From: Colwellia sp. PAMC 20917
GTDB lineage: Bacteria > Pseudomonadota > Gammaproteobacteria > Enterobacterales > Alteromonadaceae
NCBI RefSeq assembly: GCF_001767295.1
Contig: NZ_CP014944.1
Span: 1,178,001-1,242,000 of the forward strand
Length of the DNA stretch: 64,000 nucleotides
Direction: 5' to 3'
Numbering within the stretch: position 1 is the stretch's first letter; the number at the start of each line of letters is the position of its first letter. Below are positions 1-7,738 of this stretch, one piece after another. The translations under genes and the position numbers were made by a program. The notes under the pieces were generated by a model. The model worked only from the letters and a program-made list of their open reading frames with translations, did no database searches and had not been told where the DNA came from.

Positions 1-852
1 TTTCCAAGTTGAGTATTCATCAATAACTATACGATAAGGAGAACTGGCTATTAATGTGTAAGGTTCTTGAGTCAAAGGGTGTAACACTACAAATAGTTCT
101 AAAATGTTCCTACCTTTTTCTGCTTTAATTCCAACAGAATAATATTGAGGATCAACATCTTTTGATAAAACGGTACCATCAGTAAGTGTGTAGTCGTAAT
201 CAGAATAACTTGTATGGTCCATTTTCCTGACGTCACTTAAAAAGTACTGTTTTATTATATGACCATCCTCATCATGCAATCCAACAAATGAATTGAATTG
301 TGAGTTAAAATGACCAATTCTTATAAACCTTAGCTTTTTTCCATTGGACCAGTGAAGCCAGCCAGTAGGACCATTTAAGTTTTTACTCAAAGAAAACTTA
401 GACACTCTTATTTTTCTCAGTTTTTCACTAATGCCCCTATTAACAAAGTATGTATTCGAAAAATAATAATAAGAACCAGGTGTGATAGAAATCTTCGCTT
501 GGGTTTCTCCTTGTTTATTACTACAGTAATAATCTGTAAAACCTATTTCGTGGTTGTTTGCCCAGATTTCATAACCAGCTTTTTCACAAAACTTCGTAAA
601 CCCTTCACGAAAATGCAGATCATTCGCTCCCCAGACCGACTCATGTCCCCTTTTATATAGTTGATTTTTACTCTGATAAAATAGCTTTTTTAACCAGACA
701 TCATATAACGTATCAAAATCAGAGTTTGCTTTAGCTATCATCTCATTTGACAGAAATAAAGAAAAATCGGGAGTATAAGAGGTTTTCGATTCTGTTGTGC
801 TTTTACAGCTAATCAGGGCAGTTAACATCACCAGAAATATTGCTTTATTCAT
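1..852 (-). CDS. Putative lipoprotein, 3' end beyond window
   Basis: An open frame runs on the minus strand from an ATG at 852-850 to the window edge, giving 284 codons with no stop, so the C-terminus is missing. The protein begins with a short basic-hydrophobic leader and a lipobox (LISC, Cys16), which predicts an outer-membrane or periplasmic lipoprotein. The mature part is rich in Tyr, Trp and Lys and mixes polar and aromatic residues, as in a beta-rich secreted domain. I do not recognise the family. A GGA lies about 9 bases before the ATG. It is the only gene in the first 1.9 kb and belongs to the putative ssrA-linked island. The reading frame is certain; the function is unknown. Confidence 0.6.
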   Translation of the reverse strand, partial: MNKAIFLVMLTALISCKSTTESKTSYTPDFSLFLSNEMIAKANSDFDTLYDVWLKKLFYQSKNQLYKRGHESVWGANDLHFREGFTKFCEKAGYEIWANNHEIGFTDYYCSNKQGETQAKISITPGSYYYFSNTYFVNRGISEKLRKIRVSKFSLSKNLNGPTGWLHWSNGKKLRFIRIGHFNSQFNSFVGLHDEDGHIIKQYFLSDVRKMDHTSYSDYDYTLTDGTVLSKDVDPQYYSVGIKAEKGRNILELFVVLHPLTQEPYTLIASSPYRIVIDEYSTWK

Positions 853-1989
853 TGAAATCCATAGATAAAATAATTCAATACATAAATTTATCACAATATA
901 CTGAGTATATTAAGACTTATTTGGAATAATTCAGTTTAGCTACTAAATATATGAAAAATATTCCCTAAAGTGGACATTAACAATAAATGAATCAGAGAAT
1001 ATAACTGTCCTGATTACAAAATCGTGGCCAAAGATAACTGTTATGAGTGATGTGATTGAGTGTCAGAGATCATGAAATCATCCAAAGTATTAAGCTTCGC
1101 TTGTCTTTAATCTGTTTCACATAATGAATTACCAATGAGCAAGGTGATTGCCTTGGTAATGTTACTCTTTACGTTTAATTGCATTCACTAAAATCGAAAA
1201 TAATGGTCGGAGCGTATAATTGTAATAATTTCGTATTATGACTCTAAGCCGACTTAAATTGAGGTGAGTATTAGTCAACATTTTTGACAGCTTTAGGCTC
1301 TGAACTGCCGTTAGCAACTCAAAAGCTAATGTCGGCAATTGGCTAACTGAAGAAGGCTCTAATACAATCTGACTCAATATTAAAAGGATAAGATATAGTT
1401 ATCCACATATATAAATATGCATTGTTTGACTATAAATATTACCGATTAATCGAATAATCTGACTGGCAAAGAAGACTATTTATTGTGGTGAATTCAAAGC
1501 GAAATTAGGACCGTTTTGTGCATTTTGCGACATTTTAGTAATATTATTTAAGTAATTAATTTATACATAGAAAATGCTACACATGCGCTAAAAATAAAAC
1601 GTTTAACTTGCAGAAGTTCGCTTTAAATTCTAATTTTGATTGGTTAGGTGATTTCCCTGTAAGTCATTATTAGGCCTTATAAGCCTATGGAAAATTGGTC
1701 ACATATGGATATTCAGGAAGAATATAATATAGTAATTAAGCTAGAATTCAGCTAAATCTCATTTCCTTTATGGCTATAGTTATATAGATTTGCTTAGGTG
1801 TTGGTTTAGCTTTTTCTGTAACCTTATGTGCGGACAGAGGGGTAAAGGTAAATTTGCATTGGTTAAACGGGCTTAATAAGTCGCTCAAGAGTGAAAATTT
1901 GCAGTTGGCTGTTTTCGCTCCGTTCAACATTTTACCCAACTACAAATTTCTCCTTAGCGGGGCTTTGGTACAATAATTAGAGATCAAAC
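853..1989. other. Long intergenic region, no convincing gene
   Basis: This 1.1 kb stretch is AT-rich. Its only open frames are short, lack good ribosome binding sites and resemble no family I know. The one recognisable element is a 25-base segment at 1325-1349 that matches 3223-3246 almost perfectly and belongs to the dispersed lipoprotein-start repeat described further on. The last 30 bases hold the probable promoter and leader of the first mscL gene. Nothing else can be supported. Confidence 0.5.
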
Positions 1990-2454
1990 ATGAAAAAGAT
2001 ACTTGATGAATATAAAGAGTTTGCGCTTAAAGGCAATGTAATGGATATGGCGATTGGTATCGTTATTGGCGGTGCATTTGCTACGATTGCTTCTAGCTTA
2101 GTTGCTAATATTATTGCACCAATTATAGGTTTGCTATCAAGTGGTGTGGATACTGTTGACTTGTTTCTCGTTTTAAAAGAAGGGGCAGTTGGAACGCCAT
2201 ATTTGAGCCTAGACCAAGCCAACAAAGATGGCGCTGTAACCCTTAGCTATGGTCTTTTTATTAACAGTGTTTTTAGCTTTCTTATTGTCTCCTGGATTAC
2301 ATTTATATTGATAAAAGCAATTAATAGAATCAATAGAAAAGAAGAAAGAGATATATTCAACAAAACCAAGGATTGCCCAATGTGCTTTTCAGAAATTCAT
2401 AAAAAAGCGATGATATGTCCTAATTGCACATCGAAAATCGAGACAATTACCTAA
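1990..2454 (+). CDS. mscL: Large-conductance mechanosensitive channel with C-terminal zinc ribbon
   Basis: MscL is an inner-membrane channel that opens under membrane tension and releases solutes during hypo-osmotic shock. The start (FALKGNVMDMAIGIVIGGAF) matches the MscL N-terminal helix and Gly-rich TM1. TM2 lies around residues 85-107 (LSYGLFINSVFSFLIVSWIT). The 154-residue length exceeds the usual ~136 because the normal C-terminal helical bundle is replaced or extended by a zinc ribbon with CPMC and CPNC pairs 16 residues apart (residues about 128-147). Zinc binding is inferred from the Cys4 pattern. A second, standard mscL follows 131 bp downstream on the same strand. The channel assignment is firm; the role of the zinc ribbon is unknown. 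Confidence 0.86.
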   Translation: MKKILDEYKEFALKGNVMDMAIGIVIGGAFATIASSLVANIIAPIIGLLSSGVDTVDLFLVLKEGAVGTPYLSLDQANKDGAVTLSYGLFINSVFSFLIVSWITFILIKAINRINRKEERDIFNKTKDCPMCFSEIHKKAMICPNCTSKIETIT

Positions 2455-2585
2455 CAAGGCGGAGCGCTTCGCGTTTGCAGTTTACGACGTTGGTATGACT
2501 TAGCTAGCAGTAAAAAAGGTTAGGGAATAGAAAGCACAAAGCGCTAATATAACTGCCACTATCAATGAACCAGAGAGACAAGGCT

Positions 2586-2990
2586 ATGAGCATGATTAAG
2601 GATTTCAAAAAATTTGCGGTGAAGGGAAATGTCGTCGACATGGCGGCCGGAATCGTTATTGGGGTGGCGTTCGGGAAAATCATCACAGCATTGGTTTCTG
2701 GGGTTATTATGCCTCCGATTGGCGTGCTATTAGGTGGCGTAAACTTTTCTGATTTAGCAATTGTCATCAAGGAGGCTGTAGGCGAAGCGCCAGCAGTGGT
2801 GATAAGTTACGGAGCATTTATTCAAACCATTGTTGATTTCACTATCATTGCATTTGTAATATTTATGGTTGTTATAGGAATCAATAAACTAAAGAAAAAA
2901 GAAGAGGAAGCGCCTGAAACTCCCAGCCCTCCTTCTAAGGAGGAGATGTTGCTAACGGAAATACGTGATTTACTTAAATCTAAATCATGA
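2586..2990 (+). CDS. mscL: Large-conductance mechanosensitive channel MscL
   Basis: This is a standard MscL of 134 residues. It begins [20 protein letters not shown], carries the TM1 sequence [20 protein letters not shown] and the MPPIG loop, has TM2 around residues 75-97, and ends in a charged helix with [16 protein letters not shown], the conserved C-terminal bundle. I start at 2586 rather than at an ATG seven codons earlier, because the family begins directly with M-S-x-I-K-x-F. It opens at near-lytic tension to rescue cells from hypo-osmotic shock. It is the second of two mscL genes in tandem. It is closer to the E. coli type than the zinc-ribbon paralogue, so the two were probably acquired or diverged separately rather than being a recent duplication. 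Confidence 0.92.
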   Translation: MSMIKDFKKFAVKGNVVDMAAGIVIGVAFGKIITALVSGVIMPPIGVLLGGVNFSDLAIVIKEAVGEAPAVVISYGAFIQTIVDFTIIAFVIFMVVIGINKLKKKEEEAPETPSPPSKEEMLLTEIRDLLKSKS

Positions 2991-3368
2991 TGACTGTTTG
3001 AAGATAAAATGTGTAACAAATCGCATGCAGTCGGACGCGGCATTATCGATACAAGATCTAATCGAATCTGTCCATTAGCTGTAATTGCTAATGTCTCTTT
3101 TACGCTAAGCGGAAGCTAGAACACTGTTATGTCTAACGTCTTTTGCAAGTCTTAAACCAGCCCCACAAGTGAGCAGAAAATCTTGGCTAATATTGCCCTA
3201 AATATGCTCCTGAATTTGCAAAGGCTAATGTCCGCAATTGGCTATCATTTGACCTAATGAACAACTGGTAGCTAAGCGCACCAAGGGAACATTAGCACTG
3301 ATAAATATTAGTGCTAAAAAATAAGCTTCTTGAGGGGTTGGGTTTAACCGTCACTAATGCCACTTTGC
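2991..3368. other. Intergenic region with degenerate repeat copies
   Basis: No gene is supported here. The stretch contains two simple hairpins: ATTAGC with GCTAAT near 3073-3091, and TTAGCACT with AGTGCTAA at 3292-3317. It also contains a degenerate copy of the lipoprotein-start repeat at 3223-3297. It leads directly into the first palindrome array. Confidence 0.5.
3223..3297 (-). repeat. Degenerate copy of small lipoprotein gene start
   Basis: Read on the minus strand, this segment aligns with the coding start of the small lipoprotein-like frame at 3640-3753. Shared blocks are TTGTTC, TTAGGTCAAA, TAGCCAAT and GGACATTAGC, with small gaps that break the frame. A further 25-base match lies at 1325-1349. 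It is best read as a decayed partial duplicate. Confidence 0.5.
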
Positions 3369-3646
3369 GGTCATAGACCATATGTTCCAAAATGGAACTA
3401 ACCACTCAATTGGTCAACAGATTGTTGACCAATTAAATATTGCAACAAGCTGTTGCAATAATGCCATCTTGAGAACAAAGGCTTGAACTCACAGCACTTA
3501 AGAGACATAGCAACGTACAAACTTTGCACATTGGGCGACATGCTCCAATATGGGATGTGCGATTAACACTAATTCTAATTATAGCGAATTCGCCATAATT
3601 AAAACTTTGCCTCAAAGCACTATTTGCAATATGCATTTTTTGCATA
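3369..3646. repeat. Palindrome array A (many unrelated short hairpins)
   Basis: A run of small perfect or near-perfect inverted repeats, mostly with 3-base loops and each with a different stem. They include GGTC/GACC at 3369-3379, GTTCCA/TGGAAC at 3384-3398, AATTGGTCAACA and its complement at 3408-3434, TATTGCAACA and its complement at 3438-3460, CTTTG/CAAAG at 3605-3617 and TATGCA/TGCATA at 3630-3646. A 26-base near-palindrome centred on GAATTC lies at 3576-3601 and recurs as a longer perfect version in array B at 4579-4608. The function is unknown. The structure is seen directly in the sequence. Confidence 0.75.
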
Positions 3647-3753
3647 ATCGTCAGTTCGCTATTGGCTAACTTTTGACCTAAAGAACAACCTGTAGCTAAT
3701 GTCAGGAAAGCGCACAAAGTTAGCATTAATAATTTGATGATGAACGACCGCAA
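3433..3753 (-). CDS. Doubtful small lipoprotein-like frame, possibly a remnant
   Basis: A 106-codon frame starts at a TTG and begins with a convincing lipoprotein leader (LLMLTLCAFLTLATGC, lipobox LATGC). The rest is made of residues encoded by the palindrome array, including an NYGEFAII stretch read from a GAATTC-centred palindrome. The ribosome binding site is poor. The leader recurs in degenerate form at 3223-3297 and 4390-4437. Either it is a real tiny lipoprotein whose C-terminus was overwritten by palindromes, or it is one of several decayed copies of a lipoprotein gene start. I favour the second reading. Confidence 0.25.
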   Translation of the reverse strand: MRSFIIKLLMLTLCAFLTLATGCSLGQKLANSELTIMQKMHIANSALRQSFNYGEFAIIRISVNRTSHIGACRPMCKVCTLLCLLSAVSSSLCSQDGIIATACCNI

Positions 3754-3839
3754 TGGTGGCTCAGGAGTCAGTTATGGTGATGTTCAATCGGGTTGGATGA
3801 TGCTATGACAGCTATGACTCCTGCAATGTAAAAGGCGAA

Positions 3840-4301
3840 TTAATAAATTCCAACATCAAGTCCGGCAGCCATTGTCATCCCAAGTTCTTCACATTGGTCA
3901 AGAAACGTTAATTGCCAGTCACCACGGCACACTAATGGTGGTCGAATCCAATTCCAACGCAAACCTGTACAGATCGATTCGACTGCCCGACAAGTACCAG
4001 TTCCATCATTCCCAGCACGAACATATAACGCACAAGGCAATCCCTGCTTTACTTCCAGACAAGGATAATAGCAGCGATCAAAAAAATCTTTCAAAGCTCC
4101 ACTCATATAACCGAGATTTTCAGTCGTCCCCAAAATTATCGCATCACATGCTAACACATCCTCATGTGTAGTTTCTAAAGGCGGTATCCAGCTTGTTTTA
4201 ACCTGTTCAATATCAGAATGCTGTGCACCTTTCAAGATCGCTTCAACCATTAATTGTGTATTTTCTGAAGGAGCATGCGCTACAATTAAAAGTTTTTTCA
4301 T
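3840..4301 (-). CDS. Flavodoxin-like / NADPH-dependent FMN reductase family protein
   Basis: This 153-residue protein starts MKKLLIVAHAPSENTQ, a flavodoxin-type first beta-strand and phosphate-binding loop. It carries GTTENLGYMSGALKDFFDRCYY at about residues 58-79, which resembles the FMN isoalloxazine-binding loop and following helix of FMN_red and flavodoxin-fold reductases. The middle (LPCALYVRAGNDGTG) fits the next strand and loop. It probably binds FMN in the cytoplasm and acts as a small redox carrier or quinone/FMN reductase; the substrate cannot be read from sequence. It stands alone between palindrome-rich non-coding stretches. The fold assignment is good and the specific reaction unknown. 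Confidence 0.7.
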   Translation of the reverse strand: MKKLLIVAHAPSENTQLMVEAILKGAQHSDIEQVKTSWIPPLETTHEDVLACDAIILGTTENLGYMSGALKDFFDRCYYPCLEVKQGLPCALYVRAGNDGTGTCRAVESICTGLRWNWIRPPLVCRGDWQLTFLDQCEELGMTMAAGLDVGIY

Positions 4302-4389
4302 TGGTCAACTCACTTTGACTTAAAATACCCCTTTGGAAATAAAGGTTCATCGAAGCTTAGTCCGTTTATAGTGACATAGTCAATTTAGC

Positions 4390-4437
4390 CACAAAGTTAG
4401 CATTAACAGTTTGATGACGAATGACCTCTGTGGTGGC
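4390..4437 (-). repeat. Decayed copy of small lipoprotein gene start
   Basis: This segment matches 3713-3760 at roughly 40 of 48 bases. On the minus strand it would read SFVIKLLMLTLWLN and then stop, against SFIIKLLMLTLCAFL in the copy at 3753. It is a truncated duplicate of the same lipoprotein leader. Confidence 0.6.
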
Positions 4438-4551
4438 ATCTTTCCCAGTTAGCTTATTCGTTTAATCGGTAATAATTGTCGTCAAAGAATGCATATATAT
4501 ATATCTGTGGAGAATATCGTATCTTTGTTAACATCGAACCTATGGTCGCAG

Positions 4552-4740
4552 TTGAGATCTCAATTTGCGTTCTCAAGTTTTAATTATGGCGAATTCGCCA
4601 TAATTAAACTTAAACTGGTCGAATTTGACCAGGTTAAAAGTATAGTTAATTGTGCAAACCTCTTTGCACAAACTTGAGGTCGAAATTTTCAACTTCAAGT
4701 TTTAATTATATCGAATTCGAGCTAATTAACTTTTCGATAT
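4552..4740. repeat. Palindrome array B (back-to-back palindromes)
   Basis: Nearly the whole stretch is made of successive palindromes. They are a perfect 12-base one (TTGAGATCTCAA, 4552-4563), a perfect 30-base one centred on GAATTC (4579-4608), CTGGTC/GACCAG around AATT (4615-4632), and TTGTGCAAA/TTTGCACAA with a 4-base loop (4650-4671). A 29-base imperfect one bounded by ACTTGA/TCAAGT (4672-4700) and a second GAATTC-centred near-palindrome (about 4702-4729) follow. The 30-base element is a perfected version of the one in array A. The function is unknown. Confidence 0.78.
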
Positions 4741-5182
4741 CGTCAAATGATGTGTATTGTTAAAGAATATTAGAAGGACTATATTCGTATCTTAGTGAAC
4801 ATAAACCTACCTAGTTTTGAGGACTAAATTAGGTCAGCAAAGTGGTATAAGTGATCTACGAGGTTAAATTTAGTAAACACAACATTTAGTGATTGGTTGA
4901 GCTAAGTGGATAGCCATTACAAAAAGACAGTTTGATTTAAAATATCAACAATAGGTAGTTTTGTTAATTCATTCTTAAAGCCATTAACTTTTTTTCTACC
5001 GTTAGCTCAGAAAGTAGGTGTGAATATACGATAGGGATAGTTCAACAAAACAATATTTACCATGAAAGTGTGGGTTATCGAAAAAAGACATGACTCAACC
5101 GACTAATGTTTCGCGCTGCACCGTGAGTTGCCCGATTAGATTTCTAAGAGATAATTGTTATTCATATTCAAGGAGAAAAATT

Positions 5183-5587
5183 ATGTTGAAAACAGTATTG
5201 AGTTGGGTTTTATGTTGGTCGTTATTAGCTTTATCTTTTTACTTACAAAAAAATGATATGGCAGTGTTTGTTTTACTTTGTGTTGGATATATTCCACTCG
5301 TCGTACTTTTATTCGTGTATATATTTCATCTAGGGGGCGGCTTTAACAAAAGCACACCTCTGCAAGATAAGAAGACCCTATGGAAAAATTTTAAGCTACC
5401 TCTTTTAACTATGCTTGTGATGACAATTTTGTTACTCACTACCCTGCACTTACCTCAAGAGAGTCAAGATGAACGGGCGGTAAAACTTCTTCTAGTATAT
5501 GCGATAGGAATGTTTCTTACTGCCATCGCATTAATGTCATTTGTCGATACTTTTATTTCAAAGAAACAATCAAAAGATAAGAAATAA
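5183..5587 (+). CDS. Small integral membrane protein, unknown function
   Basis: This 134-residue protein begins MLKTVLSWVLCWSLLALSFY. I chose this start because an AAGGAG ribosome binding site lies about 7 bases upstream; an ATG 31 codons earlier has none and would add an unrelated N-terminus. It has four predicted membrane segments at about residues 5-20, 28-50, 74-92 and 102-124, a short cytoplasmic loop rich in Lys, and a basic C-terminal tail (SKKQSKDKK). I do not recognise a family. It lies alone in the island, so context gives no hint of its function. Confidence 0.6.
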   Translation: MLKTVLSWVLCWSLLALSFYLQKNDMAVFVLLCVGYIPLVVLLFVYIFHLGGGFNKSTPLQDKKTLWKNFKLPLLTMLVMTILLLTTLHLPQESQDERAVKLLLVYAIGMFLTAIALMSFVDTFISKKQSKDKK

Positions 5588-5780
5588 TAAAAATTATCTG
5601 TAAGTAAAGCACGATAGTAGGCGGCAAAAAAGTAGCCCTGCCATAGTGAACTTCGCATCGTGAGACGTTCTAAACCAATTTATCTTTAGCCATATGAGCA
5701 AATAACGTTTCAATGCCAGCTCATTTTCACTTTTAGTCGAGCTACATTTCTACAGACATAAGTAAATAATAGGTCTACCT

Positions 5781-6053
5781 ATGATTTTAGACGCTATACA
5801 AAAAAAGACGCCGCATAAAAACCTAAATACCATGGAGGTCACGATATTAAATATTGATAGTTTCTTAAGGCAGTTAGGTAAGCCTAATCCCCCTGATTGG
5901 TTATTGGTCGCTGTTGATTGTCGAAATACAAAGCATCTTTACCTATTAACGAATGGTGGACTTGGCAATATAAACTGTGCGCCTATTGAGCAGTATCCAG
6001 CTGAAATGAAATATGGATTTTTATGCAAAAAATCAGTTAACTATATCATTTAG
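5781..6053 (+). CDS. Hypothetical small cytoplasmic protein
   Basis: A 90-residue frame starts with ATG, with AGG about 8 bases upstream. The sequence has no signal peptide or membrane segment. It contains a mixed alpha/beta stretch (DWLLVAVDCRNTKHLYLLTNGG) that looks like genuine coding sequence. I recognise no domain. It is followed by a 420-base gap and then another orphan island gene on the same strand. Confidence 0.45.
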   Translation: MILDAIQKKTPHKNLNTMEVTILNIDSFLRQLGKPNPPDWLLVAVDCRNTKHLYLLTNGGLGNINCAPIEQYPAEMKYGFLCKKSVNYII

Positions 6054-6475
6054 CAAAAAGTCATGAGCTACCACTTGCTATAATGATTACTGCGCTACGT
6101 CAGCGACATTTAATTGCTTATGCCCGTAAAAAAGAACATCAGCATGTTACTTATACTTATGTGGAGTGAAGCAGAGAGGAACGCTTCCCCTAGACAAACA
6201 GCACCTTTGGTGATCAGTAAGTATTCAAAAGGTTAGTCATAGGAAAACAAACTATGGGAAGTTGGATCATTGGTTGATATCAAAGTGACTCACAACGCAA
6301 CACATACGAATAATCAAATATAAATATTTGATGTCTACATTTAGCACTAAATATAAACCTTCCCTCTTTTACACTTTTCACAATATTCCTCTTCTGTCTG
6401 TATTGCCAGTTGCCCGTTTCAACTTCTGTTATTTAATAGATAGGGACTTAAAATTTTATTAACAGGAATAACAGA
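6054..6475. other. Intergenic region, nothing recognised
   Basis: This 420-base AT-rich stretch lies between two orphan genes. No supported frame, RNA or repeat is visible. The last 60 bases presumably hold the promoter of the 305-residue gene, which has an AGGA ribosome binding site. Confidence 0.4.
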
Positions 6476-7393
6476 ATGATTACTCAAACAATGAATATCA
6501 CTGACACTAACGATGTGATTAAAGCTGATTTGGCAAGTATCCCCGATGAGCAGTTAGTTGACTTTAAAGACCCCAATAAAAAGGGTTGTTTACTGCACAC
6601 AAAGCTTGTTGGACACATTCTTGGTATAAGCAGCGTTCAGGCAAGCCATATTATTGATGGGAATGCTGAACTGGCAAATGTATTAGTTGAGGTAGAAAAG
6701 AGTTTGATCAGAAAAAGCTTGCTTGAGCCTAAACTACAATTGGCTCTTCTTTACAATCCCGATGGTAGTTTTAAATACAAGATTGCTTCAAGTGATGAGT
6801 ACATTTTAACTGATGAAGACTTCATTCACGCTAACGACATGTCAGAGGTAGCGGATGCTGTAATAGCGATAACAGAACTCAACGGCAGAGCAGACCAACA
6901 AGTACTAAGTATCCTTGATGCTGACCTCAATATATATCGAGTAGAGCTAGATGATATTTCACCGCCCTCTTATAAATCAATTTATGACAGGATGTTTGGT
7001 AATTATCTAACCGCCATCGACATTGAATTTAACTACGATGTCAGCAACGGCGTAATAAAGGAAAACGGTGATGAATGGCCCGTAAGTTTTGAATTAATCA
7101 TTAATGATAACTATGTATTTGTCGAATTACTTCAAGACTATTCACAGGATCCTACTGATTTGGAAACGGCAGGATGCGAGATGCTAGTAAAAAAAGTGAC
7201 CTTTTCAGAATGTTTTCCTGGGAGTGGCTTCTTTTTTCTTAATTGTGATCGCCCTACTGATATGTTTTATGAAAAATTAGTCGAATTTATGACGCTGATA
7301 TTTCCTTACAGCGACATCCCTTCTTTTGAGGATTGTATTAGCTATAACAACAGTCTAGGTCCATCAGCTGTCGTAAAAAACAGTATCGTATAG
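6476..7393 (+). CDS. Hypothetical protein of the integrase module
   Basis: This 305-residue acidic protein has no signal peptide or membrane segment. The ATG has a clear AGGA 8 bases upstream. The first ~100 residues are helical (SVQASHIIDGNAELANVLVEVEKSLIRKSL). The rest is a mixed alpha/beta domain with Cys residues scattered near the end. I do not recognise the family. It sits just upstream of the excisionase-like and integrase genes on the same strand, 121 bp before the first, so it is likely island cargo or an accessory control gene. It could also be an orphan gene typical of Alteromonadales islands. Confidence 0.5.
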   Translation: MITQTMNITDTNDVIKADLASIPDEQLVDFKDPNKKGCLLHTKLVGHILGISSVQASHIIDGNAELANVLVEVEKSLIRKSLLEPKLQLALLYNPDGSFKYKIASSDEYILTDEDFIHANDMSEVADAVIAITELNGRADQQVLSILDADLNIYRVELDDISPPSYKSIYDRMFGNYLTAIDIEFNYDVSNGVIKENGDEWPVSFELIINDNYVFVELLQDYSQDPTDLETAGCEMLVKKVTFSECFPGSGFFFLNCDRPTDMFYEKLVEFMTLIFPYSDIPSFEDCISYNNSLGPSAVVKNSIV

Positions 7394-7514
7394 CATAAAA
7401 AATTCAACTTTTTGTACTGTTGCCCAGATTTTCCATTAAAAAACGTAAAATCAAGGCATCTGGCTTTGCAGCCAAGGGATATACTGGCTTTCCACAATAA
7501 TAAAGGACAAAAAA

Positions 7515-7709
7515 ATGCTTAATATATTACCGCTACATCAGTATTGTGAAATCTCAGGAGAGTCACAAACTGCAGTGATAAAAAGAATAGAACGGGGAAT
7601 TTGGATCGTAGGGCAGCATGTTATTAAAATCCCAAATGTTCGAGAGCGATGGATCGACATCATTGAAGTCGAAAAATGGGCTCGAAAAAATAAAAAAACG
7701 CGTGTTTAG
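7515..7709 (+). CDS. Excisionase-like small DNA-binding protein
   Basis: This 64-residue basic protein has the winged-helix pattern of phage and island excisionases: an N-terminal helix-turn-helix (LHQYCEISGESQTAVIKRI), a short wing (GIWIVGQHVIKIPNVRERWID) and a final basic helix (VEKWARKNKKTRV). Proteins of this kind bend DNA at attachment sites and steer the integrase toward excision. It has a strong AAGGA ribosome binding site and lies 29 bp upstream of the integrase gene on the same strand, the usual xis-int order. A hairpin overlaps its stop codon. The family assignment comes from size, motif pattern and context. Confidence 0.7.
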   Translation: MLNILPLHQYCEISGESQTAVIKRIERGIWIVGQHVIKIPNVRERWIDIIEVEKWARKNKKTRV

Positions 7710-7717
7710 CGCGTTTT
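7695..7717 (+). terminator. Hairpin terminator overlapping the xis stop codon
   Basis: AAAACGCG and CGCGTTTT form an 8-base stem around a 7-base loop containing the TAG stop of the excisionase-like gene, followed by ATTTT. It would uncouple excisionase from integrase transcription. Confidence 0.6.
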
Positions 7718-7738
7718 ATTTTAACTAGCTAAGAGTGA

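Larger units (their letters stand above)
4302..5182. other. Long intergenic region holding repeat copy and palindrome array
   Basis: This 880-base non-coding stretch contains a decayed repeat copy at 4390-4437 and palindrome array B at 4552-4740. From about 4750 to 5160 I see only AT-rich sequence without a supported gene. A good ribosome binding site (AAGGAG) appears just before the membrane protein gene at 5183. Confidence 0.5.

Noticed and set aside
1162-1377. 71-codon minus-strand frame.
   Set aside because: It covers one of the decayed repeat segments and has no family match or plausible start signal.
1748-1939. 63-codon minus-strand frame before the first mscL.
   Set aside because: No ribosome binding site, no known family and composition like random AT-rich sequence.
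2449-2500. Sequence after the first mscL stop (ACCTAACAAGGCGG and following) resembles part of an integron attC site; a GTCTAAC lies near 3131.
   Set aside because: Only short consensus boxes match. A full attC with paired boxes, spacing and hairpin could not be built, and no integron integrase is present.
3872-4171. 99-codon plus-strand frame.
   Set aside because: It is antisense to the flavodoxin-like gene, whose protein family is clear.
4489-4677. 62-codon plus-strand frame.
   Set aside because: It is read through palindrome array B. Its residues (NYGEFAII, VEFDQV) are dictated by palindromes, not by a protein family.
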